Assembly (NCBI GenBank): GCA_003667865.1
Contig: CP033051.1
Location: 2,754,501-2,818,500, forward strand
From: Rossellomorea marisflavi
GTDB taxonomy: Bacteria > Bacillota > Bacilli > Bacillales > Bacillaceae_B
Length of the DNA stretch: 64,000 bases
Direction of reading: 5' to 3'
Below, one piece after another: positions 53,190 to 61,710 of the stretch. A program made the translations under genes and the position numbers. Every line of letters begins with the position of its first letter. Position 1 is the stretch's first letter. The notes under the pieces are model-generated. The model was not told the DNA's origin. It saw only the letters and a program-made list of their open reading frames with translations, and searched no databases.

Positions 53190-55292
53190 ATGGGTCCTAT
53201 AAAAGATAAAGAGAAAAAAGACCATGAATCTACTAAAATTGATATAAATAAAGATGTTCTTTACGATATTGTCAAAAGTCATATTAATGACATGGTGTTT
53301 ATTATGAGACTAGAAGAAGGTCCATCCTTCCGATATGTGTTTGCAAATGAGCCCGCAAAGAAATATGCAGGACTACAGAATGATTATGTCGGAAAGTCAT
53401 TAATGGAGGTTCTTCCAAAACAACAAGCTACAAACATACATAATCAATATGTTAGACTGCTAGAGGAAGGGCAAAGTATTACATACCAAGATGAACTGAT
53501 CTGTCCGGAAGGGGAAAGGCTAACAAATGAATCCATAGTTACAGCTATTGAAGATAAAAACAATTCAATTCAATATGTTGTGTCTGTAACAAGGGATATT
53601 AGTCCCCTAATATATGAAAAAGAACAATTACAATCAGCTAAAGAGAGATATCAAGCGATAATAGATAATAATTTAGACGCCATCTATGTTCTGAACGTGC
53701 ATGGAGAAATTATAGAGGCAAATGATGCAGCACTAAAACTCACTCACTATACTAGAGAGAAATTATTAAAAGTGGGTTTTGAAAAGTTGTTTACGAAAGA
53801 AAATGAAGTCATCATAAAAAAATTAGTCACTGATACCATTAATGGCCAATCAATGACTATTGATTTTTGTTCTCTTCTGGATACTAATGGTAAAGAATGT
53901 TTTACACAAGTAAAGTCCATTCCTATCCTTGTTAACGGCAAATGTGATGGATTTTATGCCATTGTTAAGGATATTACAACACAATATAAGCAGAATGAAA
54001 CCATTTTACATATGTCATTACATGACCAATTAACAGGATTATGGAATCGAAAAGCTTTAGATGAGCATGTTTCAAGAATGATTACCTTAATGGAAAAACA
54101 ATCTGGTGAGTTTTCAGTTATTTATCTTGATGTAGACCGATTTAAAATCATTAATGATACGTTTGGTTTACAAGGTGGAGATGAGTTTTTAAAGCGAATA
54201 ACAACTCGTTTAAAGAAGCTAACAAATTCAAGAAGTTTTCTCTACAGACAAGGTGGAGATGAATTCATATATGTACTAGAAAATGAATCCTCCTCAAATA
54301 CTGAAAGATTTGTGCAGAAAATTTTAGCGCAATTTAAAGAGCCTTTTTGCTATGAGGACCAGGAGTTTTATATCAGCCCTTCAATTGGAATTAGTCGGTT
54401 CCCGAAGGATGGATACGATGCGGAATCTATTATCCAAAAAGCATTTCAAGCTTTATTTGAAGTGAAGGAAAAAGGAAGAAATCATTATCGGTTTTACGAG
54501 AGTCATATGGAGCTACGCTTTCCAAATTATATTATGATGGAAGCGCATTTAAGAAGAGCTATTGAAAAAGAGGAGCTTTTTTTACACTACCAACCACAGG
54601 TAAATCTATCTACTGGAAAAGTAGAAAGCTTTGAAGCTCTATTGAGATGGAATAATAGAAAATTTGGTTTCGTTTCACCTGCACAGTTTATTCCATTAGC
54701 TGAGGAAACAGGCTTGATTAATCCGATTGGTGATTGGGTGATTGAAAAGGCTTGTGAGCAAATTGCGGTGTGGAGAAATAAAGGACATGTTAATGTTAGA
54801 GTTGCAATCAATATATCTCCTAAGCAATTCCTCCAAGACAAGTTAATTGAAACAATCGGACATTATTTAGAAAAATACAATATTCCTCCGACTTCTCTTG
54901 AAATAGAAGTGACAGAAGGAGCGATGAAAGATACGCAGCAAGCATTAAATATGCTTCTAAAGCTAAAGCATCTAGGGATCTATATATCTGTTGATGATTT
55001 TGGTACGGGATATTCTTCCTTAAATTATTTAAAGAGCTTCCCAATTGATATTCTAAAAATTGATCAATCATTCGTTCGAGAGTTGCAGCAAAGTAAAAAG
55101 GATGAAGCCATTACTATGACAATCATTCATCTTGCCCATAGTCTTGGTTTGGAGGTTATAGCTGAAGGGGTAGAGCAAGAAGGTCAAGTGCAATTCCTAC
55201 AGCAGGCAAGGTGTCAGAAGGCACAAGGCTTTTACTTTAGTAAACCAATGAGTGCCTCAGATATTGAAAAACAGCTTGAATTGTTACATTAA
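53190..55292 (+). CDS. PAS-PAS-GGDEF-EAL bifunctional c-di-GMP protein
   Basis: 700 residues, cytosolic. Two PAS domains (about 20-135 and 150-265, each ending VTRDIS/VKDITT), then GGDEF (about 275-435; YRQGGDEF, GGDEF at 355-359) and EAL (about 450-695; EAL at 482-484, INISPKQF, EIEVTEGAM, VDDFGTGYSSL, LKIDQSFV, IAEGVEQ, QGFYFSKP). Both active sites look intact, and no RxxD inhibitory site precedes GGDEF. Net activity cannot be predicted; the PAS pair would set it. The plan resembles B. subtilis DgcW (YkoW). AAGGAATGG precedes the ATG. Confidence 0.92.
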   Translation: MGPIKDKEKKDHESTKIDINKDVLYDIVKSHINDMVFIMRLEEGPSFRYVFANEPAKKYAGLQNDYVGKSLMEVLPKQQATNIHNQYVRLLEEGQSITYQDELICPEGERLTNESIVTAIEDKNNSIQYVVSVTRDISPLIYEKEQLQSAKERYQAIIDNNLDAIYVLNVHGEIIEANDAALKLTHYTREKLLKVGFEKLFTKENEVIIKKLVTDTINGQSMTIDFCSLLDTNGKECFTQVKSIPILVNGKCDGFYAIVKDITTQYKQNETILHMSLHDQLTGLWNRKALDEHVSRMITLMEKQSGEFSVIYLDVDRFKIINDTFGLQGGDEFLKRITTRLKKLTNSRSFLYRQGGDEFIYVLENESSSNTERFVQKILAQFKEPFCYEDQEFYISPSIGISRFPKDGYDAESIIQKAFQALFEVKEKGRNHYRFYESHMELRFPNYIMMEAHLRRAIEKEELFLHYQPQVNLSTGKVESFEALLRWNNRKFGFVSPAQFIPLAEETGLINPIGDWVIEKACEQIAVWRNKGHVNVRVAINISPKQFLQDKLIETIGHYLEKYNIPPTSLEIEVTEGAMKDTQQALNMLLKLKHLGIYISVDDFGTGYSSLNYLKSFPIDILKIDQSFVRELQQSKKDEAITMTIIHLAHSLGLEVIAEGVEQEGQVQFLQQARCQKAQGFYFSKPMSASDIEKQLELLH

Positions 55293-55430
55293 AACGCATT
55301 GAAATCTGCTTCTGTGCGTATTATAAATTAGCAGATTCATTTACACAAACTATAGCAGTGTGATAAGCTCATAGAATCTCCTTGAGGTTGCTTTCTAACG
55401 ATATTTATATAAGAAAGGGAGATGAACAAT

Positions 55431-55649
55431 ATGAGACACGATACAAATATGGAAATGCTTTTACTTCCAAGCTCTAATGGTATGATTAAAATATATATTT
55501 ACGGATTTAAAACTTCTAAATCATACGGAAAAGTGTTTGTAGAGTATAATGGTATTACTGTTGAGGATAAAGGATCTCGAAAAGAAAAGTTGATTATCAA
55601 GGCACTAACAAAGCTTCATCAAGCTCTTGTTAATGAGAAAGATTCATAA
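55431..55649 (+). CDS. Small hypothetical protein
   Basis: 72 residues from ATG 55431, nine bases after AAAGGGAG; ATG 55422 abuts that site. It is a compact alpha/beta protein: MIKIYIYGFKTSKSYGKVFV, then GITVEDKGSRKEKLIIKALT. It looks like a small RNase H/DUF-type fold fragment, but I do not recognise it. A perfect terminator overlaps its stop. Confidence 0.72.
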   Translation: MRHDTNMEMLLLPSSNGMIKIYIYGFKTSKSYGKVFVEYNGITVEDKGSRKEKLIIKALTKLHQALVNEKDS

Positions 55650-55675
55650 AGATGACTCCTAGGAGTCATCTTTTT
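55648..55675 (+). terminator. Terminator after the small gene
   Basis: AAAGATGACTC - CTAG - GAGTCATCTTT, then TT; the stem starts at the stop codon. Confidence 0.9.
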
Positions 55676-55764
55676 ACGTATAATTTGTTTGAAAATCAGT
55701 GATGGCTAATAACATTACAAATTTGCGATCCTTCTTTTAGTAATAGAGTGATTGAATAGTAATT

Positions 55765-55794
55765 TTGAATTATCTTAAAATTCGAATTTATGAT
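55765..55794 (+). promoter_or_regulatory. Likely SigA promoter of fadH
   Basis: TTGAAT (55765-55770), 18-base spacer, TATGAT (55789-55794). The start would be near 55801, at the edge of the FadR-like operator. Confidence 0.6.
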
Positions 55795-55800
55795 AAAATA

Positions 55801-55818
55801 TGAGTGAGTATTCATTCA
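55801..55818. promoter_or_regulatory. FadR-type operator before fadH
   Basis: TGAGTGAGTATTCATTCA matches the Bacillus FadR box TGAATGAMTANTCATTCA at 16 of 18 positions. Placed at about +1, it would let FadR block fadH until long-chain acyl-CoA relieves repression. Confidence 0.8.
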
Positions 55819-55839
55819 CATATAAAGGGAGGATTTTTC

Positions 55840-56601
55840 ATGGTGCAATCAGTCATCATTACAGGTGGTTCAAGTGGAATGGGCAAGTTTATGGCAAAGA
55901 AGTTTCTTGAAGAAGGAAACAATGTTGTTATTACTGGTCGTAATGAAGAAAGGCTTCTTCAGGTAAAAGAAGAATTCAAAAATCTTAGTGGGAAACTTGA
56001 AACGTTCCAAATGGATGTAAGGGAACCGGAACATTCAAAAGCAATGGTTGAATACACGATCAAGCAGTTTGGTCGCATTGATGTTTTAATTAATAATGCA
56101 GCTGGTAATTTTATTTGTCCGGTAGAGGAGCTATCAGCAAATGGCTGGAAGGCTGTCATTGATATTGTATTAAATGGTACTTTTTATTGTACACATGCAG
56201 TAGGAAACTATTGGGTTGAGAAGGGGATCAAAGGGAGCATCGTGAATATGGTAGCAACATATGCTTGGGGTGCAGGTGCAGGCGTTGCTCATTCTGCATC
56301 AGCTAAAGCAGGTGTATTATCCTTAACCAGAACATTAGCGGTTGAATGGGGACAAAAATATGGCATTCGATCAAATGCAATTGCACCAGGACCTATTGAG
56401 AGGACCGGTGGTGCGGATAAACTTTGGGAATCTGAAGAGGCTGCAAAGAGAACAATACAAAGTGTGCCACTAAAACGGTTAGGAACACCAGAAGAAATTG
56501 CTGAACTTGCCTATTTTCTGTCTTCAGACAAAGCGGCTTACATAAATGGAGAATGCGTTACAATGGACGGAGGACAATGGTTAAATCAACATCCATTTTA
56601 A
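55840..56601 (+). CDS. fadH: 2,4-dienoyl-CoA reductase (SDR)
   Basis: 253 residues. Classical SDR with TGGSSGMGKFMA, NNAAGNF (the NNAAGNF wording is typical of dienoyl-CoA reductases), SIVNMVATYAW and a catalytic segment HSASAKAG where Tyr is replaced, as in this reductase group, and PGPIERTGG. It reduces 2,4-dienoyl-CoA with NADPH so unsaturated fatty acids can be beta-oxidised. Same size and neighbourhood as B. subtilis FadH (YkuF). ATG 55840 follows AAAGGGAGGAT; GTG 55804 lies in the operator. A FadR box upstream supports the function. Confidence 0.92.
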   Translation: MVQSVIITGGSSGMGKFMAKKFLEEGNNVVITGRNEERLLQVKEEFKNLSGKLETFQMDVREPEHSKAMVEYTIKQFGRIDVLINNAAGNFICPVEELSANGWKAVIDIVLNGTFYCTHAVGNYWVEKGIKGSIVNMVATYAWGAGAGVAHSASAKAGVLSLTRTLAVEWGQKYGIRSNAIAPGPIERTGGADKLWESEEAAKRTIQSVPLKRLGTPEEIAELAYFLSSDKAAYINGECVTMDGGQWLNQHPF

Positions 56602-56635
56602 TATTAAAGTGATTCTCAGTTGAACTGACTTTAGT

Positions 56636-56666
56636 AAACAGGTGACAACATGGTCACCTGTTTTTA
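56636..56666 (+). terminator. Terminator of fadH
   Basis: AACAGGTGAC pairs with GTCACCTGTT around a short loop, then TTT. Confidence 0.9.
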
Positions 56667-56762
56667 TTATGATGTTCTTGAAGAAAAGATTAAGATTTTT
56701 AGTACGTATTGGTTTAGAATGTGGTATAATAATCCAAATTCTTTCAAGGATGGTGGTCAACA

Positions 56763-57989
56763 GTGGATGCTTTAGAGATTATGTCAAACCCAGATTATGT
56801 AACGGCATATTTTCAGCCGATTTTTAGTGCTGATGAACATAGAATAGTCGGGTATGAAATTCTTGGGAGATATATTGAGGAAAACACTGTGGCTAGTTTA
56901 GGAGCTTTTTTTCATGATGAAGAAATACCGGATGAATATAAAATTGAGATAGATGAACTTGTAACAAAGTTTGCTCTTCATGAAATCATTACAAGTGCTT
57001 CACATGATGCGTTGATTTTTATTAATCGAGATGCAAAGCATCTTCTTAGCGATGACGGTGAATCCTTCTTAAAAATGCTAAAAAATTATGAAAAAATGGG
57101 GCTTGAGCTTAATCGAATTGTGTTAGAAATATCAGAAGAGGGTCTCACAGAGAACTTTGCGGATATCGTCAGGCTTTTACAATACTATAAAACGTATGGA
57201 ATAAAAATTGCCATAGATAATGTGAAGGGACAAAATACATCTTGGGACCAAATAAGTGATTTTGCTCCCGATATTTTAAAAGTTGATTTACAAAAGCTGA
57301 GACATGATGTTGCCAATCAATCATTTAAGGACATGTTATATAGTCTTTCTCTACTTGCTAGGAAGATTGGAGCTACCTTATTATTTCAGAATATTGAAAT
57401 GGACTATCAGCTTCATTTTGCATGGAGAAATGGTGGACGTTATTATCAGGGAATATATCTTGAAGAGCCTAAACCAGATTTGTTGGACCCGGATATACTT
57501 AGAGAAAAACTAAAAGAAAAATGTCAAAATTATATTAAATATGAAAAGAGGCATCTCGAGATAGTTTATTCCTTAGCAGATATTCTTCAAGCAGACCTTG
57601 TGCAAAGTATAAATAAGACAAAAAAAGCAGAAGAAGAAGATTATAATACTTTTTTATTTGAACTAACAAAACAGCTGGGGAACAAGTATTTTCGCGTATA
57701 TATATGTGACGAAAATGGTTTTCAATTAACGTGTAATGTATTTCGGAATGAGCAGACTTGGGAAATACAAAAAGAATACGTAGGCAAGAACTGGAGTTGG
57801 AGACCCTATTTTTTAGAAAATATCATAAAAATGCGAAATGATAAAAAAGGGTTGTTGTCAGATATTTATAGTGACCTCGAGACAGGTCAATTGATTCGTA
57901 CATTTTCTTATCCTTTAGGACAACGGCATTTTTTATTTATGGATCTTTCCTATGAGTTCCTTTATGAGCAAGATGGATTGCTATATTAA
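56763..57989 (+). CDS. ykuI: YkuI: degenerate EAL domain with YkuI_C sensor
   Basis: 408 residues, the length of B. subtilis YkuI (407). The EAL domain (about 10-245) reads EIL at 32-34, keeps Asn in INRDAK and Glu in LEISEEG, but the DDFG position is IDNVKG and the late AEG(V/I)E segment is FQNIEMD. Loss of the second metal aspartate suggests a c-di-GMP-binding, not hydrolysing, protein; purified B. subtilis YkuI binds c-di-GMP without clear hydrolysis. The C-terminal YkuI_C domain (about 255-405) is PAS-like. Start GTG 56763 after AAGGATGGTGG. Confidence 0.93.
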   Translation: MDALEIMSNPDYVTAYFQPIFSADEHRIVGYEILGRYIEENTVASLGAFFHDEEIPDEYKIEIDELVTKFALHEIITSASHDALIFINRDAKHLLSDDGESFLKMLKNYEKMGLELNRIVLEISEEGLTENFADIVRLLQYYKTYGIKIAIDNVKGQNTSWDQISDFAPDILKVDLQKLRHDVANQSFKDMLYSLSLLARKIGATLLFQNIEMDYQLHFAWRNGGRYYQGIYLEEPKPDLLDPDILREKLKEKCQNYIKYEKRHLEIVYSLADILQADLVQSINKTKKAEEEDYNTFLFELTKQLGNKYFRVYICDENGFQLTCNVFRNEQTWEIQKEYVGKNWSWRPYFLENIIKMRNDKKGLLSDIYSDLETGQLIRTFSYPLGQRHFLFMDLSYEFLYEQDGLLY

Positions 57990-58034
57990 GTTGATTCCTG
58001 AATAGTTTATCTTATATAAGGGGAAATTATCCGT

Positions 58035-58082
58035 AAAGAAGAGGGTTCAAATAACATGGTCCTTCTTTTATGAATACCCTCT
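58035..58082 (+). other. Two mutually exclusive hairpins after ykuI
   Basis: AAAGAAG (58035-58041) can pair with CTTCTTT (58062-58068), or the overlapping AGAGGGT (58040-58046) can pair with ACCCTCT (58076-58082). This is an attenuator-like choice between ykuI and the next small gene, and may simply be an imperfect terminator. Confidence 0.35.
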
Positions 58083-58116
58083 GAATGAGAAAAGCTATAA
58101 AGGAGTGGCATCTTTC

Positions 58117-58353
58117 ATGAGTATATACATGATTATTTTGTGCTTGTTAGTAATCGGTATATCGATTTTTGCCCTAGTATATACAATAATGATTGGCCGA
58201 CAACAAAAAGCCTTAAAAAATGATTTGGATACAGACATTCCTCATGAGGTTGAGCAGCATCCATATTTACGGAACCCAATCTTTATTTCAATGTTTGTTG
58301 GAACATTGCTTATAACGCTTTTCATTATCTACTGGGCAGTGAAAATTTCATAA
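58117..58353 (+). CDS. Small two-helix membrane protein
   Basis: 78 residues from ATG 58117 (AAAGGAG 11 bases upstream; the GTG at 58105 overlaps that site). The N-terminal helix MIILCLLVIGISIFALVYTI and C-terminal helix IFISMFVGTLLITLFIIYWA flank a hydrophilic loop (QQKALKNDLDTDIPHEVEQH). No family recognised. Monocistronic with a terminator. Confidence 0.78.
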   Translation: MSIYMIILCLLVIGISIFALVYTIMIGRQQKALKNDLDTDIPHEVEQHPYLRNPIFISMFVGTLLITLFIIYWAVKIS

Positions 58354-58360
58354 AATAGAA

Positions 58361-58395
58361 AAGTCTACCAATTATATACTTGGTAGGCTTTTTTC
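58361..58395 (+). terminator. Terminator of the two-helix protein gene
   Basis: AAGTCTACCAA - 8 bases - TTGGTAGGCTT, then TTTT. Confidence 0.9.
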
Positions 58396-58619
58396 CTATA
58401 ATTAAGTTTAAAGTTTTTTTAACAACTTCTGGTAACTACTAGTAAGATTGCTTGTACATTTAAAGAAATCTTGAAAAATGTGTTGTCGTAATGGAATTAT
58501 TTGAAGGAATAATAAGGGATTTCATGTCAATGCATGTTAGGAATTTGCGAATGATTCATGTACTATCGACATTTTTCCGTTGCTACAATGGGTGTAACAT
58601 TTATTGTCAAGGAGATGAC

Positions 58620-59114
58620 ATGATTCTAATGAAGAAAATCGTAATTGTTGCATTTTTCCTTTCATCATTATTTTTTGTTGAACAAGCTGAAGTATCATCC
58701 TTTGACCATCATGAAGCACTTTCTATTGTAGAGAAAGGATTTGAGGCACAAGTGTTATTAAGTAAGAATCCTTTACCACAAGACGAGATCAAGGAAATTC
58801 TAAATGAATACTTTACAGTGTCATTTACAGAAGCATTTATTAAGGAAAATGTTCATGAAGTAGAAGAAAATCTTTATCAAACATTAGGCTCTGATTTTGC
58901 TTCCTATTATATCCCATTTTTTAAATATAGTGATGAAACGAACATGGGCTTTCTTAATGAAGAATGCTATATATGGGAAGAAATGAATTATAGGGATCTG
59001 CCATTTTATTCTGAGAATAACATAGAAGCAGTTGTTCTTGTAAAAGAAAACGGTGTGTGGAAAGTAAATGAAATTACTTATGATATCCCAGAGGAATTAT
59101 TAGTAAATAGTTAG
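58620..59114 (+). CDS. Secreted DUF3993-like protein
   Basis: 164 residues from ATG 58620 (AAGGAGATG upstream). The upstream ATG 58491 would bury the signal peptide behind 43 residues and is rejected. Signal peptide about 1-24 (KKIVIVAFFLSSLFFVEQAE). The mature part has EILNEYFTVSFTEAFIKENV and LGSDFASYYIPFFKYSDET, which recalls DUF3993 proteins of bacilli. Function unknown; it is probably exported. The family name is from memory. Confidence 0.7.
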   Translation: MILMKKIVIVAFFLSSLFFVEQAEVSSFDHHEALSIVEKGFEAQVLLSKNPLPQDEIKEILNEYFTVSFTEAFIKENVHEVEENLYQTLGSDFASYYIPFFKYSDETNMGFLNEECYIWEEMNYRDLPFYSENNIEAVVLVKENGVWKVNEITYDIPEELLVNS

Positions 59115-59139
59115 AGGCCACATCAGCTTGTATAAGACA

Positions 59140-59177
59140 AAAACGATAGGCGTGCTTATGCCTATCGTTTTCTTTTT
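59140..59177. terminator. Terminator between convergent genes at 59114 and 59192
   Basis: AAAACGATAGGC - 7 bases - GCCTATCGTTTT, followed by CTTTTT. Confidence 0.9.
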
Positions 59178-59191
59178 AGAGCCGGTGTATT

Positions 59192-59431
59192 TTAGGACTC
59201 TATATCTAAAAGTTGTTTTAAATGTTCGAACTCAGGACCAATCACTACAGTCGAGTCAATAAGTATTGTTGGGGTAGAGAAGGAATTATGTTTATTGATA
59301 AGCTCTTCTCTATAGAGTGCATTTTCTTTAATGTTTTTCTCTGAAAATGGGATATTGTATTCTTGAAAGAACCGTTTAACAATTTCACAGGGAGGGCAAT
59401 CAGGCTGTGAATAAAGAATAACCGTTTTCAT
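59192..59431 (-). CDS. Glutaredoxin/thioredoxin-like CPPC protein
   Basis: 79 residues, a minimal thioredoxin fold. The active site is CPPC (Cys12, Cys15) after strand 1 (KTVILYSQPD), and the cis-Pro segment is STPTILID. Such NrdH/YtnI-like proteins reduce disulfides in the cytosol using thioredoxin reductase or bacillithiol. It follows the metallo-beta-lactamase gene by 77 bases on the same strand and may share its transcript. Confidence 0.87.
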   Translation of the reverse strand: MKTVILYSQPDCPPCEIVKRFFQEYNIPFSEKNIKENALYREELINKHNSFSTPTILIDSTVVIGPEFEHLKQLLDIES

Positions 59432-59508
59432 TTTAGGCTCACCTTCTTTTTATGTATCTGTACATCAAGTGTATTAAATGAACCTCAACGATACAAGTAT
59501 GAAAAACG

Positions 59509-60453
59509 TTAAGCTTGTTGCTTATATAAGAAGTCGACAAGACCCATAGCTGATACTTCAATGTCTAACTTAACATGAATTAAAATGTCTGAAGTACTAT
59601 GAACTCCAGCTCTTATCCATTCAGACTCCACTAAATGATATAGTCTTGAGGAAATTCTCTTGGTGTTATTCTCAAACCCATCAGAAAATACAAAAAGTGC
59701 TTGTGATTCCTCTATGAATACGTCTAACCAATTACGTGATTCTGTTAGAGCATACTCCACATCTTCACTCATTCCATAATGACCAAAGTATATACGGTCC
59801 ACATTAAGGCTACTGTACAAATTCATTGAGGATTTCATGGCTTCAGGATCAAAATGATTTGGAGATGTAGAAGGTAAATAGAAATATTGATCTTGGTATT
59901 CGTACTGGATACCAGCTGTATCACCTGTGAAAATCCCATTCGAGATAGGGTCATAAATACTAAAATGATGTCTTGAATGACCTGGAGTATCATAAAATGT
60001 AAGGGTTGTATGTGTACTGATGTTAAGTGTTTCTTTATGTTTTTTCATGATAATTCGTTCAAGGGGCACTGGAACAATGGGTGAGAACAGCTTGTCAAAT
60101 TTGTCACCATATACCATCTTTGCTCCTGCAGCTAGTTTAGCGGGTTCAACTAAATGGCGACCGCCCTTTGGGTGAACAACTACTTTTGCATTAGGGCATT
60201 CCTGAAGAAAGAGCCCAACACCACCTGAATGATCTAAATGAACATGTGTTACAATAATGAATTTTACTTGTTCAAGCCTTATTCCTAGCGTGGTAAGACC
60301 GTTTTTTAAGTGCTGAATAGAAGGGCTTGCAGATGTCTCGATAATCGTAACGTCATTCTGATCCTGAATAATATACGAACCCGTTCTATTTGGTATGCCT
60401 AAATCGAATAAATCAATAAGTGTGATTCTTGAGCCAAGATTTTGAATAGACAG
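59509..60453 (-). CDS. MBL-fold metallohydrolase, apparently with a CTG start
   Basis: 314 residues when read from CTG 60453. The only ATG-started frame begins at 60117, inside the fold, and would lack the metal site. Upstream of it the same frame is open and encodes LGSRITLIDLFDLGIPNRTG and THVHLDHSGG (His70, His72, Asp74, His75), followed by VVVHPKGGRHL, DTPGHSRHH, TGDTAG and GHYGMSED. No ATG, GTG or TTG exists in frame before the conserved N-terminus, while GAAGGAGGG lies six bases before the CTG. Full-length, so presumably active; substrate unknown. Confidence 0.82.
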   Translation of the reverse strand: MSIQNLGSRITLIDLFDLGIPNRTGSYIIQDQNDVTIIETSASPSIQHLKNGLTTLGIRLEQVKFIIVTHVHLDHSGGVGLFLQECPNAKVVVHPKGGRHLVEPAKLAAGAKMVYGDKFDKLFSPIVPVPLERIIMKKHKETLNISTHTTLTFYDTPGHSRHHFSIYDPISNGIFTGDTAGIQYEYQDQYFYLPSTSPNHFDPEAMKSSMNLYSSLNVDRIYFGHYGMSEDVEYALTESRNWLDVFIEESQALFVFSDGFENNTKRISSRLYHLVESEWIRAGVHSTSDILIHVKLDIEVSAMGLVDFLYKQQA

Positions 60454-60690
60454 TCCATTCCCTCCTTCGTTATTTTCAGAAAATATAGTTTTATTATAAC
60501 AGAGAATTTACTTTCCATAACATGATGTTATTTCACTTTTTTGTTAAAATTAGTAGGAAATACGAGACACTTCGGAACAACTAGGATAGAATGAGAGTTA
60601 TTGCAGAAAATAGTGAGGAAATCATGAAATGTAAAGTGTCTTGCTATTTATAAAGCAATGATTAATTAATGTGCAAAAGGAGTGCCTGCT

Positions 60691-60936
60691 ATGTCAAAAC
60701 TGTTGGGTATTATTCAACGATTAAATACGTTACAAGAGCAGTCTGAAACGGGTGAACAGCAAGAACGTTATTTTGAAGTGAATGGAAAAAGAATTTGTCA
60801 AGTAAAATATAGCAAACATCAAGACATGTTTGAGATTGAAGTATTTACTGATGATAAAAAGAAAAATTCATTTACTTTTGATAATATCGACATCACTGCT
60901 ATTGAAATTTATGAGCTTTTACAAGAACATGTTTAA
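60691..60936 (+). CDS. ykuJ: YkuJ family protein
   Basis: 81 residues from ATG 60691 (AAAGGAG eight bases upstream; GTG 60682 abuts it). Conserved YkuJ features: LLGIIQRLNTLQEQSE, RYFEVNGKRICQVKY and FTFDNIDITAIEIYELLQE. It is a small alpha/beta cytosolic protein of unknown function. In B. subtilis it sits between ykuI and ykuK; ykuK is not present here. Confidence 0.9.
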   Translation: MSKLLGIIQRLNTLQEQSETGEQQERYFEVNGKRICQVKYSKHQDMFEIEVFTDDKKKNSFTFDNIDITAIEIYELLQEHV

Positions 60937-60964
60937 AGCTCTATAAGCTGTATGAAAGTATCAG

Positions 60965-61023
60965 AAAGCTGTTTAAAAAGTCTACTCGTACGTTTTGTAG
61001 TCTTTTTTAAACAGCTTTTTTTT
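60965..61023 (+). terminator. Long terminator of ykuJ
   Basis: AAAGCTGTTTAAAAAG-TCTAC pairs with GTAG-TCTTTTTTAAACAGCTTT (small bulges), then TTTTT. Confidence 0.9.
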
Positions 61024-61134
61024 GTACTTATGGAATGATAAATTATCATGTTTGAAGCTCTTTTCAAGAAGCTTATTTAGAAAATATGTTAAAATACACA
61101 TGTTGTGTTTAATCTTGGGAATGAGGGGATTTAC

Positions 61135-61566
61135 ATGGTTATATTAAGTAATGAATTCATAGAAGCTACGATAATGGAATATATGATTCCATCTGAGAAG
61201 GTTGCTCATGTGCAAGGTGGAAATTCTTTAGAGCATGCTCTGTTACTTTTAACAAAGAGTGGATATTCTTCCATTCCAGTGTTGGATTCAAAGTTTCGTT
61301 TTAAAGGGTTGATTGGCTCTAGTGCCATTACGGACTCGATTTTAGGCTTGGAACGATTTGAGTTTGAAAAGCTTGAAACGATTAAGGTTGAGGAAGTAAT
61401 GAAGTCGACTGTTCCAATCGTAAAGACAGATACAGCATTAAAGAAAGCCATTTCCTTGTTAGTGGACCATCCTTTTTTATGTGTCGTGAACGAAGAAGAG
61501 TATTTTGAGGGAATTGTAACAAGAAGGTCGATATTAAAGCAGCTAAATCGTGAAATATATAAATGA
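61135..61566 (+). CDS. cbpB: CBS-domain c-di-AMP-binding protein (YkuL/CbpB/DarB)
   Basis: 143 residues consisting of a tandem CBS pair: IMEYMIPSEKVAHVQGGNSL and SGYSSIPVLDSKFRFKGLIG, then VEEVMKSTVPIV and FEGIVTRRSILKQL. B. subtilis YkuL (DarB/CbpB) binds c-di-AMP and, when ligand-free, binds the (p)ppGpp synthetase Rel and pyruvate carboxylase. The location between ykuJ and ccpC matches. ATG 61135 follows GAGGGGAT; GTG 61105 is rejected. Confidence 0.9.
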   Translation: MVILSNEFIEATIMEYMIPSEKVAHVQGGNSLEHALLLLTKSGYSSIPVLDSKFRFKGLIGSSAITDSILGLERFEFEKLETIKVEEVMKSTVPIVKTDTALKKAISLLVDHPFLCVVNEEEYFEGIVTRRSILKQLNREIYK

Positions 61567-61710
61567 TTTACAGTTGAATGTGGAAATACATAGTACATTG
61601 AGGGAAGATAGAGGTATTCATTCTGTCGGCCCTTTTCTCTTTTTTTTATGAAAATTATAAGAGCATAGAAATACAAGTTATTAAGTTCAGATGTTTAACC
61701 TCTGAGTTGA

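Noticed and set aside
57990..60690. An FsrA-like sRNA between ykuI and ykuJ
   Set aside because: No C-rich stretch followed by an independent terminator, and no Fur box, could be seen there.
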